Origin: Sporomusa malonica
GTDB taxonomy: Bacteria > Bacillota > Negativicutes > Sporomusales > Sporomusaceae
NCBI RefSeq assembly: GCF_900176355.1
Contig: NZ_FWXI01000003.1
Location: 282,329-346,328 of the forward strand
DNA length: 64,000 nucleotides
Direction: 5' to 3'
Shown: positions 9,382-18,231 of the stretch, piece after piece
How the letters are laid out: each line of letters starts with the position of its first letter
Numbering within the stretch: position 1 is the first letter of the stretch
Position numbers and translations under genes: made by a program
Notes under the pieces: model-generated
The model's database searches: none
Seen by the model: only the letters and a program-made list of their open reading frames with translations
Told to the model about the DNA's origin: nothing

Positions 9382-10661
9382 ATGGCTTTAAACCCCTTCC
9401 AGCCGTCAGCAAGCAGTTGCCCGAATGTGACATGCTTTTTCAAGACTTTCAGCATTGCTTTATCCATGCGTTCTGGCAGTTTGCCATCCACAGCAAACAA
9501 GACTTTCATCATATCATTAGCCATCGCCGGGTAGACAGCCACCATACGCCGGTTGCTCATGAGCTCGTGGAACCCAGCGTACAATTTCATGGTTGGAAGC
9601 AATGCAATATCTTCCAGTTCCTTAACATAGGCAGGGCCGACATTACTGAGCTCTTCATTCTTCATGATAGCACGTGCGGCAGCCACACCGCTCACAATTG
9701 CCAGATCTATACCACGAATCATGGTACCGGTATTAACTACCATACCGGCAGCATCCCCCACCAGTATCAGTCCATCCCTGTACAAGGTCTTAGGCATGGC
9801 ATGATAACCAACCTCTGGCACAAGGTGTGCGCCATATTCGATCGTTGTTCCGTCCTTGATCAACGAATAAATTGCCGGATGCATTTTGAGATCCTGCAGA
9901 ATTTCATGTATCTGCTTACCGTGGCAGGCAAGGTCTGCGGGATTTAATACTACACCAAGTGAAATACTGTTTTTATTGGTGTAAAGAAAGCCACCGCCGA
10001 GCACTCCATCGGCACAACCGACCAATACGCGGGCTGCACCTTCATCACCGTTTAAGTTGAAACGGTCTTCAATCACTTTCTCCGGTAGCTCAATCACTTC
10101 TTTTGCGCCCACCCCGACGTTATGGGCATCGATGTCTTGTCGCAAACCGGCTTTCTGAGCGATAAAGGAGTTTACTCCGTCAGCAGCTATAACTACTGTT
10201 GCATAGATTTCGTCGTCGCCTGCCTTGATCCCAACAATTTTCCCATCTTTTTCAATGAGCTCGTCAACCAGGATACCGGGAGCAAGCATAGCGCCCTGAG
10301 CCTCTGCCTGGCCGGCAAACCATTCATCAAACGGTGCACGCAGCACTGAATATGATTGAGGAACTCCCTCCCCAAAATCGTAATCAACATAGTCCATGGT
10401 CATTGCCCCATTAGCGCCAAGCATCATAATCTGCTCTCTAACCACTTTTCTTTCAAGCGGCGCCTCTTGGTACAGACCAGGTTCGACTAATTCCAGCGCA
10501 TAGGTATAAAGACGGCCGCCTGTGACGTTTTTACTGCCGGCGCTTACGCCCCGCTCTACCATCAGGACACTTTTGCCATTCTTAGCCAGCACATAGGCAC
10601 AGGCGGCGCCGGCTGGGCCGGCACCGATAATTATGGCATCAAATTTTTCATCAGCTGACAC
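9378..10661 (-). CDS. fixC: FixC-type flavoprotein (ETF-quinone oxidoreductase-like)
   Basis: 427-residue FAD oxidoreductase: dinucleotide fold at the N-terminus (IIIGAGPAGAACAYVLA ... VERG), a second FAD motif (LILVGDAAGM, about residues 290-300), and a C-terminal region typical of FixC/YdiS. Length matches the family (about 428). In known systems FixC works with FixX to exchange electrons between the FixAB flavoprotein and the quinone pool or ferredoxin. Its presence distinguishes this operon from the caffeate-reduction operon of Acetobacterium, which has only Etf and an acyl-CoA dehydrogenase. Confidence 0.92.
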   Translation of the reverse strand: MSADEKFDAIIIGAGPAGAACAYVLAKNGKSVLMVERGVSAGSKNVTGGRLYTYALELVEPGLYQEAPLERKVVREQIMMLGANGAMTMDYVDYDFGEGVPQSYSVLRAPFDEWFAGQAEAQGAMLAPGILVDELIEKDGKIVGIKAGDDEIYATVVIAADGVNSFIAQKAGLRQDIDAHNVGVGAKEVIELPEKVIEDRFNLNGDEGAARVLVGCADGVLGGGFLYTNKNSISLGVVLNPADLACHGKQIHEILQDLKMHPAIYSLIKDGTTIEYGAHLVPEVGYHAMPKTLYRDGLILVGDAAGMVVNTGTMIRGIDLAIVSGVAAARAIMKNEELSNVGPAYVKELEDIALLPTMKLYAGFHELMSNRRMVAVYPAMANDMMKVLFAVDGKLPERMDKAMLKVLKKHVTFGQLLADGWKGFKAI

Positions 10662-10695
10662 AATAATCCCCCCATTTCAGCAACTTTTGCCGATC

Positions 10696-11628
10696 TTACT
10701 TTTTCTGCAAAGCGGCAGTCAGTAAGGGCACAACTTCATACATATCCCCTACAATCCCATAGTCAGCTGCTTCAAAAATCGGAGCTTTTTCATTGGTATC
10801 AATAGCAACAATAACTTTGGAATCCCTGATACCAACAACATGCTGCACCTGTCCGGAAATTCCCAAACCAATATAGAGTTCAGGCTTAACCTTCTGACCG
10901 GAAATACCGATATAGCGGTCGTTAGGCAGCCAGTGATAATCCTCAGATATACCCCGTGTGCAGCCAATCTCAGCACCGGCAGCAGCTGCCAGCTGTTCAA
11001 CCATGCTCATATCTTCCTGCTTGGCTAAACCGCGGCCAACACAGACTACCCGGCTGGCTGTTGAGATGTCAGCCCCCTGGCGAACAATAGGACAAACATT
11101 GCTAATAGTTATTCTGGCATCGTCGTTGGCTACTTCAACAGTAACCACTTCCCCTTGTCCAGCACTGGCCGGGGCTTCTGCAAAGGTACGCGGCGGGATT
11201 GTAACCAAAGCCGGCAAAGCCACAGCCTCGGTACGAACAGCCAGACCGCCATACATCAACCGGGTTGTTTCAATAATATCATTAGCAAATTGCACACTCA
11301 GCGCATCGGTAACAAGGCCGGTTTTGAGGCCTGCAGCTACCTTAGCAGCCAGATCTTTGCCACGCATAGTAGCACCAACCAGCAGCACACTTGCCTGTTC
11401 TGCCTGCAAGAGGGCTGTGATGGCAGCAGCATAACTTTCCGGCCATGGATTGTTGCCTTTAAGCACACATACCTTATCAGCACCAGCTTGGACAAAGCTT
11501 GGGGCATCATCAGCATAGAGTGTTATCACATTAAGCGGCTGCTGCATGGTTTGCTTAAGCTCCTGACCAGCAGTCAAGAGTTGTCTGGCAACAGCGCTGT
11601 CTTCCGAATAAATCCAAATTCCTGGCAT
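10696..11628 (-). CDS. fixB: electron transfer flavoprotein alpha subunit (FixB/EtfA)
   Basis: 310 residues from ATG 11628, the start favoured by the preceding AAAGGGG and by the MPGIWIYSED N-terminus; a GTG at 11655 is possible. The C-terminal FAD domain is intact: RGISEDYHWLPNDRYIG..., then GISGQVQHVVG and VAIDTNEKAPIFEAADYGIVGD, the classical EtfA FAD-binding signature. It pairs with the FixA/EtfB product encoded immediately upstream. It accepts electrons from, or delivers them to, the acyl-CoA dehydrogenases of the same operon. Confidence 0.93.
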   Translation of the reverse strand: MPGIWIYSEDSAVARQLLTAGQELKQTMQQPLNVITLYADDAPSFVQAGADKVCVLKGNNPWPESYAAAITALLQAEQASVLLVGATMRGKDLAAKVAAGLKTGLVTDALSVQFANDIIETTRLMYGGLAVRTEAVALPALVTIPPRTFAEAPASAGQGEVVTVEVANDDARITISNVCPIVRQGADISTASRVVCVGRGLAKQEDMSMVEQLAAAAGAEIGCTRGISEDYHWLPNDRYIGISGQKVKPELYIGLGISGQVQHVVGIRDSKVIVAIDTNEKAPIFEAADYGIVGDMYEVVPLLTAALQKK

Positions 11629-11648
11629 GTAAAAATTACCCCTTTCCT

Positions 11649-12425
11649 TTAGCACAGACCTTCTTGCGTAAGGCTGGCAACTAGTTTAGCAACATTATCG
11701 GCCTGGTTAGCTTCTTTAAGGATGACTTTTTTCCGGTCCATGACATACCCTTTAAGTGCCAGACAACGCACTTTCGGCGTTAATTCCTCGTCACTCAGAC
11801 CTAAATCAGCAACTTTTATTTCCTCTGAAGGCTTCTTGGCAGCCGCCATAACCTGTTTTAAACCAGGTATGCGCGGTTTGTTAATCTCTGGTAAAACACT
11901 GATTACAGCCGGTCCTGTTACTGTCACTTCTTCGGTACAATCACCTAGTTTACGGGTGGCAACTACCCGTCCGTCAGCCACAGTAAGCTGCTGAACAAAG
12001 GTAATAGCCGGAATATCAAGAAGGGCAGCCAGCCGTGGGGCTGTCTGCTGGCTATAGGAGTCAGAGCTGCCTTCGCCGCATAAAATTAAGTCAAATGCTC
12101 CAGCTTTTTTCACGGCGGCAGCTAATATATTAGCTGTCACAAAAGCGTCTGCCTGTTCGGCCGCCGGATCACCAATCCAATACACTTTGTCAAGGCCTCT
12201 GGAGAGAGCATCCTTTAGTGATTGTTTGGCTGCAGCAGGCCCAAAAGTGAGCGCTTCAATGCTGACGCCATGCTTTTCCGCCAAAAGAGCGCCTTCTTCT
12301 ATTGCATTTTTGTCATAATCACTGATTTTGTATTTAGCCCTGCCGGTGTCGAGAGACAAATCTCCCGCTATTTTGATGTCTTGTTCGTCTAAAACCCACT
12401 TGTAGCAGACAAGAAGCTTTTGCAT
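11649..12425 (-). CDS. fixA: electron transfer flavoprotein beta subunit (FixA/EtfB)
   Basis: 258 residues, the usual EtfB/FixA length. Visible features include YKISDYDKNAIEEG near residue 35, GPAAAKQSLKDALSRGLDKVYWI, and LILCGEGSSDSYSQQTAPRLA, which binds AMP or a second flavin. Whether it is of the electron-bifurcating type cannot be settled by eye. It sits between the acyl-CoA dehydrogenase and fixB genes, all in one direction. Confidence 0.93.
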   Translation of the reverse strand: MQKLLVCYKWVLDEQDIKIAGDLSLDTGRAKYKISDYDKNAIEEGALLAEKHGVSIEALTFGPAAAKQSLKDALSRGLDKVYWIGDPAAEQADAFVTANILAAAVKKAGAFDLILCGEGSSDSYSQQTAPRLAALLDIPAITFVQQLTVADGRVVATRKLGDCTEEVTVTGPAVISVLPEINKPRIPGLKQVMAAAKKPSEEIKVADLGLSDEELTPKVRCLALKGYVMDRKKVILKEANQADNVAKLVASLTQEGLC

Positions 12426-12486
12426 GGTTGACCCCTTTCTTCATTTGGGAGAGGATTTTTACCCTCTCCCGCTTAGTTCATTCTTG

Positions 12487-13626
12487 TTAAGCCAGCAGAT
12501 CTCCGGCAATAATTTTCTCTGGAAAATCAACTGAGCTGTTTTTAATAATTGCACCTTTTACGTCACGATACAGGCGTGAAGCCACCATTTCCTGGCTGTA
12601 GCCATAGCCGCCTTCAATCTGAATTACATCAATCAAGGCGCTCTGGCCGATACGGGCGGCAAACAGCTTGATCATGGCTGCTTCAGCGGTAAACGGCTCG
12701 CCATTTTCCAAGAGACTGGCCGCGTCATATACCGCAAGCCGCAGCATATGAATGTTTGCAGCCATCTCGGCCAGCATGGTCTGAATGGCCGGGAAGCTGG
12801 CAATCGGACGACGGAACTGGATTCTCTGCTTACCATATTTGACTGCATCTTCCATAGCTGCCTGAGCGATGCCTACAACCATAGCACCTTCAGCAATACT
12901 GGCGGCAGCCAGCGCTTCAGCCGCAATGGCAAGGCCGGCTCCCTCAGCACCTAACAGGTTAGCTGCCGACACTTTTACATTGTCAAACACCAATTCGGCT
13001 GATTGGCAGCCGCGAAGACCCATTTTGCTTATAGTCCGGGCTACTGACAAGCCTTCTGCCTGGCCGTCAACAATGAAAGCACTGATTCCTTTTGCACCGG
13101 CCTCCGGATTGGTCTGGGCAAATACGATATATACGCCGGCTGCGCCGCCATTGGCAACATAGCTTTTGCGTCCGTTTAATACGTAGTGATCACCGTCTTT
13201 AACCGCAACCACCTTATGCTCTCCGGCACCCGGAGCCGCGCCTGGCTCATTGAGGGCGAAAGCGCCCAGTTTTTGTCCCTGACACAAGGCTGTCAGATAA
13301 ATCTCTTTTTGCTCAGTTGTGCCCCAGCGGTTGATGCTGTAGGCAGCCAGTGAGGCGTGATTCACGAGGACAGATGCCACAGCACCGCTTACGCGTGCCA
13401 ACTCTTCAATAATTAAAATATAGCTCAGATAGCCAGCTTCAGCGCCGCCAAATTCCCCTGGGATAAAAATCCCCAGGAAGTCCTGCTCAACCATCTTACT
13501 GACAATTTCTGCCGGGTGTTTTTCTGTATGATCAATTTCAGCAGCAACCGGTTCAACATATTCCAGGGAAAACTCCTTGGCATTTTGCTGAATAAGTTGT
13601 TGTTCTTCCGTTAATGGATAACTCAT
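12487..13626 (-). CDS. acyl-CoA dehydrogenase family protein lacking the usual catalytic Glu
   Basis: 379 residues with the full acyl-CoA dehydrogenase fold (N-terminal helices, middle beta domain with FALNEPGAAPGAGEHK, C-terminal helices). In the neighbouring paralogue the C-terminus reads QIYEGTNQVQR with the catalytic-base Glu. Here the matching stretch reads AIIKNSSVDFPEK, so Glu is replaced, apparently by Lys. In some known heterotetrameric dehydrogenases only one subunit carries the active-site base, and this pair of adjacent genes could be such a case. It may also have a different catalytic residue. The operon position and flavin fold are firm; the activity is open. Confidence 0.88.
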   Translation of the reverse strand: MSYPLTEEQQLIQQNAKEFSLEYVEPVAAEIDHTEKHPAEIVSKMVEQDFLGIFIPGEFGGAEAGYLSYILIIEELARVSGAVASVLVNHASLAAYSINRWGTTEQKEIYLTALCQGQKLGAFALNEPGAAPGAGEHKVVAVKDGDHYVLNGRKSYVANGGAAGVYIVFAQTNPEAGAKGISAFIVDGQAEGLSVARTISKMGLRGCQSAELVFDNVKVSAANLLGAEGAGLAIAAEALAAASIAEGAMVVGIAQAAMEDAVKYGKQRIQFRRPIASFPAIQTMLAEMAANIHMLRLAVYDAASLLENGEPFTAEAAMIKLFAARIGQSALIDVIQIEGGYGYSQEMVASRLYRDVKGAIIKNSSVDFPEKIIAGDLLA

Positions 13627-13658
13627 GCGTTAACCTCCTCTTCTTTACGCTGCCTAAC

Positions 13659-14792
13659 TTAAGAGCTAAGCAAGATCCCGGATATTACAATCCGTTGAAC
13701 CTGATTGGTGCCTTCATATATCTGGGTAACCTTGGCGTCACGCATAAGCTTTTCCACGATAGAATCCTGGGAATAGCCGTACTGCCCCATAAGTTCGACA
13801 GCATCGGCAGACACACGCATGGCAGTGTCTGTAGCAAATGTTTTAGCCATGGCTGCTTCTTTGGTATAAGGTACACCGGCGTCTTTTAGGCGGAGCGCAT
13901 TGCGTACTAGCTGTCTGGCAGCTTCAACCTGGGTAGCCATGTCAGCTAATTTGAAGGCAACTGCCTGATGATTGCCAATGGGTTTACCATTAACATCAAG
14001 GTATTCTTTAGCATACTTCACAGCTTCATCAAGTGCCCGCCGGGCAATACCGACTCCGATTGAAGCCACAATGGGCCGGGCCATATCCAGGGTTTTCATG
14101 GCGAGTTTCATGCCTTCGCCTTCTTTACCCAGGAGATGTGTTTTGGGAATTCTCACATTTTTCAGGATCAGTTCAACAGTATTGGAGCTGCGGATACCCA
14201 TTTTATGCTCAACTGCGCCAACGATAAGACCCTCGCGCTCTTTCTCGACAATGAATGCACTTAGTCCTTTAACGCCTTTGGTAGGATCTGTTGAAGCAAA
14301 CACGACCATGATGTCTGCATAGCCGCAGGTAGTGGCAAAGCATTTTGTACCATTAAGCACCCACTCTTCACCTTCGAGCCTGGCAACTGTTGCGCAAGAA
14401 CCGGCATCAGAGCCTGCTCCCGGCTCTGTTAAGGCAAAGCCACCCATGCCGCCGTTTACCAAACGTCCGTAGTACAGCTTTTTTTGTTCTTCCGTACCGG
14501 CAATTGCTAAAGGATAGGAGCTCAGTCCGTTGCCGCCAAGGGTTGTGGCAAAAGCGGCGCAGCCGTAGCCCCACTCTTCTGCAACAAGCGACTGGGTTAC
14601 AGAATCATAGCCAGGGCCGCCATATTCTTTGGGTATAGCCAGGCAGTTGAGCCCAGCATTCTTTGACTCTGCAAGGATGAACTCATGAAACTCACCCTTT
14701 TCATCCCATTCACGATCGACCGGAATGATATGTTTCGCCGTAAACTCCCGGGCCAACTGTTGCAATTTTTGTTGTTCAGGGGTAAGCGACAT
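13659..14792 (-). CDS. acyl-CoA dehydrogenase (canonical)
   Basis: 377 residues from ATG 14792 (MSLTPEQQKLQQ); a start at 14801 adds three residues. It has the flavin-binding motif GFALTEPGAGSDAGS (about 120-135) and the C-terminal QIYEGTNQVQR with the expected catalytic Glu. It follows the CoA-transferase gene closely and precedes its degenerate paralogue. With FixABCX in the operon it probably works in enoyl-CoA reduction or acyl-CoA oxidation of the CoA ester made by the transferase, similar to YdiO in the E. coli ydi cluster. Confidence 0.9.
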   Translation of the reverse strand: MSLTPEQQKLQQLAREFTAKHIIPVDREWDEKGEFHEFILAESKNAGLNCLAIPKEYGGPGYDSVTQSLVAEEWGYGCAAFATTLGGNGLSSYPLAIAGTEEQKKLYYGRLVNGGMGGFALTEPGAGSDAGSCATVARLEGEEWVLNGTKCFATTCGYADIMVVFASTDPTKGVKGLSAFIVEKEREGLIVGAVEHKMGIRSSNTVELILKNVRIPKTHLLGKEGEGMKLAMKTLDMARPIVASIGVGIARRALDEAVKYAKEYLDVNGKPIGNHQAVAFKLADMATQVEAARQLVRNALRLKDAGVPYTKEAAMAKTFATDTAMRVSADAVELMGQYGYSQDSIVEKLMRDAKVTQIYEGTNQVQRIVISGILLSS

Positions 14793-14807
14793 GTCAACCA
14801 TTATTCA

Positions 14808-16382
14808 TCAACCTTTCATTTTGGCTTCTATAAGCTGTTTGAGTTGCCCCCATTTGGGCTGGAAGATCTCACTCGGCATAGTTTTCAGATTAGGTGAAAT
14901 GACAGGTTTGAAGTCCATTAATGCCAAGACATCTTTTTCTAAATCAACGCCGGGAGCAATCTCAGTCAGCGTTACCTGTCCGTTTTCGAGAACAAATACA
15001 GCACGCTCGGTAACATATACCACAGGCTGTTTTATCTGAGCAGCATACTTGCCGCTAAATGTAATCTGCTCGACACTGTCAATGAATTTTTTGTTTTTAC
15101 CTTCCTTAACAATGACCAGCTTACCGTCCGCAGCTGTAACCTCCAGCCCGCCTGCGGTAAAGGAACCGCAATACACTACCTTTTTAGAGCTTTGGGTTAT
15201 ATTGATAAAGCCGCCGCAGCCCATAGGGCGACCTTTGAATTTGCTGACATTTACGTTACCGTTTTTGTCTGTTTGCGCAAGGCCCAGGAACGCTACATCA
15301 ATGCCGCCGCCATCATAATAGTCAAATTGTGAATGATGCTCCACAGTGGCTTCAGCGTTATAGGACTGGCCAAAGTGCGGCAGACTGGCCGGCACACCGC
15401 CAATACCACCTGCTTCTGTTGTCAAGGTCAATGTATCAATGGCATTTTCCTCAGCGGCAATAGTTGCGACATCACTCGGGATACCTACCCCAAGGTTGAC
15501 AATGGTATTCGGAGCAAGCTCCATGGCAGCACGGCGGGCAATAATCTTGCGTTCATCCATCGGCAGCTCAGGAATACTGTTCAACGATACCTTCATATCA
15601 CCGGCAAATGCAGGATTAAAGTACAGTCCTTCGGTCTGCCAGCAGGAGTCCTTGCTTGTTGCAATGACAATATGGTCAACAAGTATTCCGGGAACCCTTA
15701 CCTTTTTAGGATGGAGTGAGCCGGCTTTTGCCAGGTATTCAGCCTGGACAATAACAATGCCGCCGGAATTTTTGGTGGCTTGCGCGAGCGGCAAGGCTTC
15801 CATCAATACACCTTCATTGTCCATTGTCAGGTTGCCGTTTTCATCAACCGTGGTACCTCTAATCAGGGCTACGTTGATCGGGAACGTCTTATAGAAGAGC
15901 CATTCTTCGCCTTCAAACTCAACAACCTTAACGATATCTTCGGTAGTTGCCGAGTTCATTTTAGCACCATCAACACGTGGATCTACGAAAGTTCCCATCC
16001 CTACTTTGGTAATCAGCCCAGGACGTTTGGCAGCAATTTCACGGAACAGCTGAACAATAACCCCCTGCGGCAGGCAATAGGCTTCAATCTTGTTCTCGGC
16101 CAGCAGTTTTGACATACCGGCTGATGAACCAATATGGGCACCAATCCATCTTTTGACCAGTCCTTCTTTACCCAGACGGGTTGTGCCGCGTTCTTTCCAG
16201 TCACCAATGGCCGAAGCATGGGTCAGGGTAATATTCTTGGGGTGTCCGGTTTCGACAAACCTCTTTTCAATGGCTTGGGCAACCTCTTCGGCCCAAGCCG
16301 CAAGGCCAAAGCCTGTTGCCGCTACTGTAGCTCCATCCTGGATTAAAGCAGCCGCCTGGTCGGCAGTTATTATTTTCGACAT
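14808..16382 (-). CDS. family I acyl-CoA:carboxylate CoA-transferase (YdiF/Pct-like)
   Basis: 524-residue single-chain fusion of the alpha and beta halves of a family I CoA-transferase, like propionate CoA-transferase or E. coli YdiF (about 520-530 residues). The C-terminal half has NLGVGIPSDVA and LTTEAGGIGGVP, in which Glu323 matches the catalytic residue that forms the glutamyl-CoA thioester. It is the first gene of the operon, with GGGAG before ATG 16382 and a sigma-54 promoter about 50 bases upstream. It should activate an organic acid by transfer from acetyl-CoA or a similar donor. The acid is unknown. Confidence 0.92.
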   Translation of the reverse strand: MSKIITADQAAALIQDGATVAATGFGLAAWAEEVAQAIEKRFVETGHPKNITLTHASAIGDWKERGTTRLGKEGLVKRWIGAHIGSSAGMSKLLAENKIEAYCLPQGVIVQLFREIAAKRPGLITKVGMGTFVDPRVDGAKMNSATTEDIVKVVEFEGEEWLFYKTFPINVALIRGTTVDENGNLTMDNEGVLMEALPLAQATKNSGGIVIVQAEYLAKAGSLHPKKVRVPGILVDHIVIATSKDSCWQTEGLYFNPAFAGDMKVSLNSIPELPMDERKIIARRAAMELAPNTIVNLGVGIPSDVATIAAEENAIDTLTLTTEAGGIGGVPASLPHFGQSYNAEATVEHHSQFDYYDGGGIDVAFLGLAQTDKNGNVNVSKFKGRPMGCGGFINITQSSKKVVYCGSFTAGGLEVTAADGKLVIVKEGKNKKFIDSVEQITFSGKYAAQIKQPVVYVTERAVFVLENGQVTLTEIAPGVDLEKDVLALMDFKPVISPNLKTMPSEIFQPKWGQLKQLIEAKMKG

Positions 16383-16434
16383 GGCATTTTGCTCCCTTCT
16401 ATATACAAAAAATTTTGATCTCGTTTATATATAA

Positions 16435-16451
16435 AGCAATTTTTGTGCCAA
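16435..16451 (-). promoter_or_regulatory. sigma-54 (-24/-12) promoter of the CoA-transferase/acyl-CoA dehydrogenase/fix operon
   Basis: Minus-strand sequence TTGGCACAAAAATTGCT matches the RpoN consensus TGGCAC-N5-TTGCW. The invariant GG (16449-16448) and GC (16437-16436) are separated by exactly 10 nt. It lies about 53 bases upstream of the first gene's ATG, with a matching activator encoded just upstream. Confidence 0.93.
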
Positions 16452-16522
16452 TTATTAAAAAAGTCAAAGGATTAAGTAAATCCAGGACTAAGCGCAGCTT
16501 TGGGATAATGCCTGGCAGCAAT

Positions 16523-16585
16523 AATGTACCGTTTTTGCGACATTTGGAAATATTCTAAAAATTTTCGTACCAAATTAGGTACATT
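16523..16585 (-). promoter_or_regulatory. candidate upstream activator sites for the sigma-54 activator
   Basis: GTACC-AAATTA-GGTAC (16567-16582) is a perfect inverted repeat, and a further half-site AATGTACC lies at 16523-16530. They sit roughly 75-130 bases upstream of the -24 element, the usual distance for an enhancer-binding protein. Assignment to the regulator encoded at 16644-18056 is inference from position. Confidence 0.6.
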
Positions 16586-16601
16586 ACTTATTTGGGAATA
16601 T

Positions 16602-16645
16602 AAAGAACCTGAATGTACTGTTTACACAGTACATTCAGGTTCTTT
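16602..16645. terminator. perfect 20-bp hairpin after the sigma-54 activator gene
   Basis: Arms 16602-16621 and 16626-16645 are exact complements around a 4-nt loop, and the stop codon of the activator falls in one arm. It separates the activator transcript from the sigma-54 promoter region. The stem also contains GTAC steps similar to the nearby half-sites. Confidence 0.75.
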
Positions 16646-18056
16646 ATATCTCTTGTTCAATTGCCTTTAGCTTGCGATATAAAACTGTCCGGTAAATTCC
16701 CAGCTTGTCTGCAGCCTCACCCATTCTGCCGCCGCATTCATTCAACACCTGATAAATGTATTGTTTTTCTACTGATTTTATCACTTCTTTTAAGGTTCCG
16801 CTATAGCTGGCTGCCTGGAGATAATTACCCTGAGTTATACTTCCCAGCATCTGGTGCTCCATATCAATATCTTCTGAGGAATAGTTCTGCAGGCTATTGA
16901 TAACCAGCCTCTCGACTACATTTCTGAGCTCCCGTACATTCCCTGGCCAATTATGCTTTTGCAGTGAATCAAGGGTTTCTGCAGACATCTGAATTTCCAA
17001 GCCGTACTTTTTCTTGAACTTTTCAAAGAAATTAAGAGCTAAGGCAATAATATCTGCCGGGCGTTCCCGCAGCGGCGGTATCTGAACAGGGATGACATTA
17101 AGCCGGTAAAATAAGTCTGCCCGAAATGTACCTTCCTGTGTCATTTTCTGCAAATCTTTGTGAGTTGCGGCAATTAGCCTGAAATCCAGCCTTCTGTCCA
17201 CATGACTGCCCAGCCGCCTCACTTCGTGTGTTTCCAGTACACGGAGAAGTTTTGCCTGAAGCGGCAGCGGCAGTTCAGCAATCTCATCAAGAAACAATGT
17301 GCCCCGATGAGCCGCTTCAAACAGGCCTATCTTGCCATCGGCACTGGCTCCTGTAAACGCCCCTTTTTCATATCCGAATAATTCTGACTCAACAAGATGT
17401 TCGGGCAATGTGGCGCAGTTTACAGCAATAAAAGCTTCGGCAGAGCGTTTACTGTGACGATGCAGATACTTAGCTAAAATCTCTTTACCTGTCCCGGATT
17501 CTCCATACAGCACCACCGAGCTGTCGGTCTGAGCAACCACATGCGCTTGCAGCAGCAGTTGCTTCATCGCCTTGCTCTCAGCCACAATACTATCTTTATC
17601 AAGTACATAGCTGCGCAGATACTCAATCTCCCTTTTCCGGCGGTTAACTGACTCCAGCTCCTCCGAACTCATCCCCTTTTCCAATGCCTCTGCCAGCCTG
17701 CCTGTTGTTAAAACTAAAACAACATTTCCTTCTTCATCCATAATCGGTGTACTTGTAGACATCTGCTTAATGTTAAGTTTGGTAGTCAGTTCCCCTTTTA
17801 CCACACACTTCTTTTCAGCAGCCTCTAACGCATACGATTTTGTATAATAACCCTTATTCACAAGGTCACGGACATTGGATTTTAACAACTGATCCAGCGA
17901 TATATCAAGCGTCAGAGCTGTTGTTGAATTGGACAACAGTATATTGCCATGACGATCAGTAACAAAGATTGGATCAGGCAGATTATCAAATATTTGACCC
18001 AAATTCTGTTTAGCTAACTGATAGTTACGCCCCGTCTTTTTAGAAACACGCGGCAC
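16644..18056 (-). CDS. sigma-54-dependent transcriptional activator with PAS domain
   Basis: 470 residues: PAS sensor (about 20-125, with DNLPDPIFVTDRHGNILLSN), AAA+ domain with Walker A GESGTGKE (185-192) and the sigma-54 contact loop GAFTGA (232-237), and a C-terminal Fis-type HTH (GEAADKLGIYRTVLYRKLK, about 445-468). GTG 18056 has AGAGGTG upstream. There is no receiver domain, so the signal is probably a small molecule bound by PAS. It lies immediately upstream of, and in the same direction as, the sigma-54 operon from 16382, which is its likely target. Confidence 0.93.
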   Translation of the reverse strand: MPRVSKKTGRNYQLAKQNLGQIFDNLPDPIFVTDRHGNILLSNSTTALTLDISLDQLLKSNVRDLVNKGYYTKSYALEAAEKKCVVKGELTTKLNIKQMSTSTPIMDEEGNVVLVLTTGRLAEALEKGMSSEELESVNRRKREIEYLRSYVLDKDSIVAESKAMKQLLLQAHVVAQTDSSVVLYGESGTGKEILAKYLHRHSKRSAEAFIAVNCATLPEHLVESELFGYEKGAFTGASADGKIGLFEAAHRGTLFLDEIAELPLPLQAKLLRVLETHEVRRLGSHVDRRLDFRLIAATHKDLQKMTQEGTFRADLFYRLNVIPVQIPPLRERPADIIALALNFFEKFKKKYGLEIQMSAETLDSLQKHNWPGNVRELRNVVERLVINSLQNYSSEDIDMEHQMLGSITQGNYLQAASYSGTLKEVIKSVEKQYIYQVLNECGGRMGEAADKLGIYRTVLYRKLKAIEQEI

Positions 18057-18176
18057 AGAATCACCTCTCTTAGTTTGCTGTATTTAAAAATTCGACACGA
18101 TCTGCTATTCTCCTGTTATTTATCTCACTATCGTGAACATTTCTACAGTTTTCGCGAATTGTACCTAAAGTCTTAG

Positions 18177-18223
18177 TAAACGGCAAAACAGTCTCACATA
18201 AAAGTGAAACTGTTTGCCGTTTA
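18177..18223. terminator. hairpin terminator after second URO-D gene
   Basis: Arms TAAACGGCAAAACAGT and ACTGTTTGCCGTTTA flank a loop of about 16 nt, directly past the stop of the URO-D gene at 18232. It separates that gene from the sigma-54 activator. Confidence 0.75.
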
Positions 18224-18231
18224 GTCAAAAC

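Noticed and set aside
9091..16382. Carnitine/crotonobetaine pathway (cai-fix) as the identity of the operon
   Set aside because: The CoA-transferase is a two-half family I enzyme, not the family III CaiB type, and caiD/caiC/caiT genes are absent; the ydi-type cluster is the closer match.
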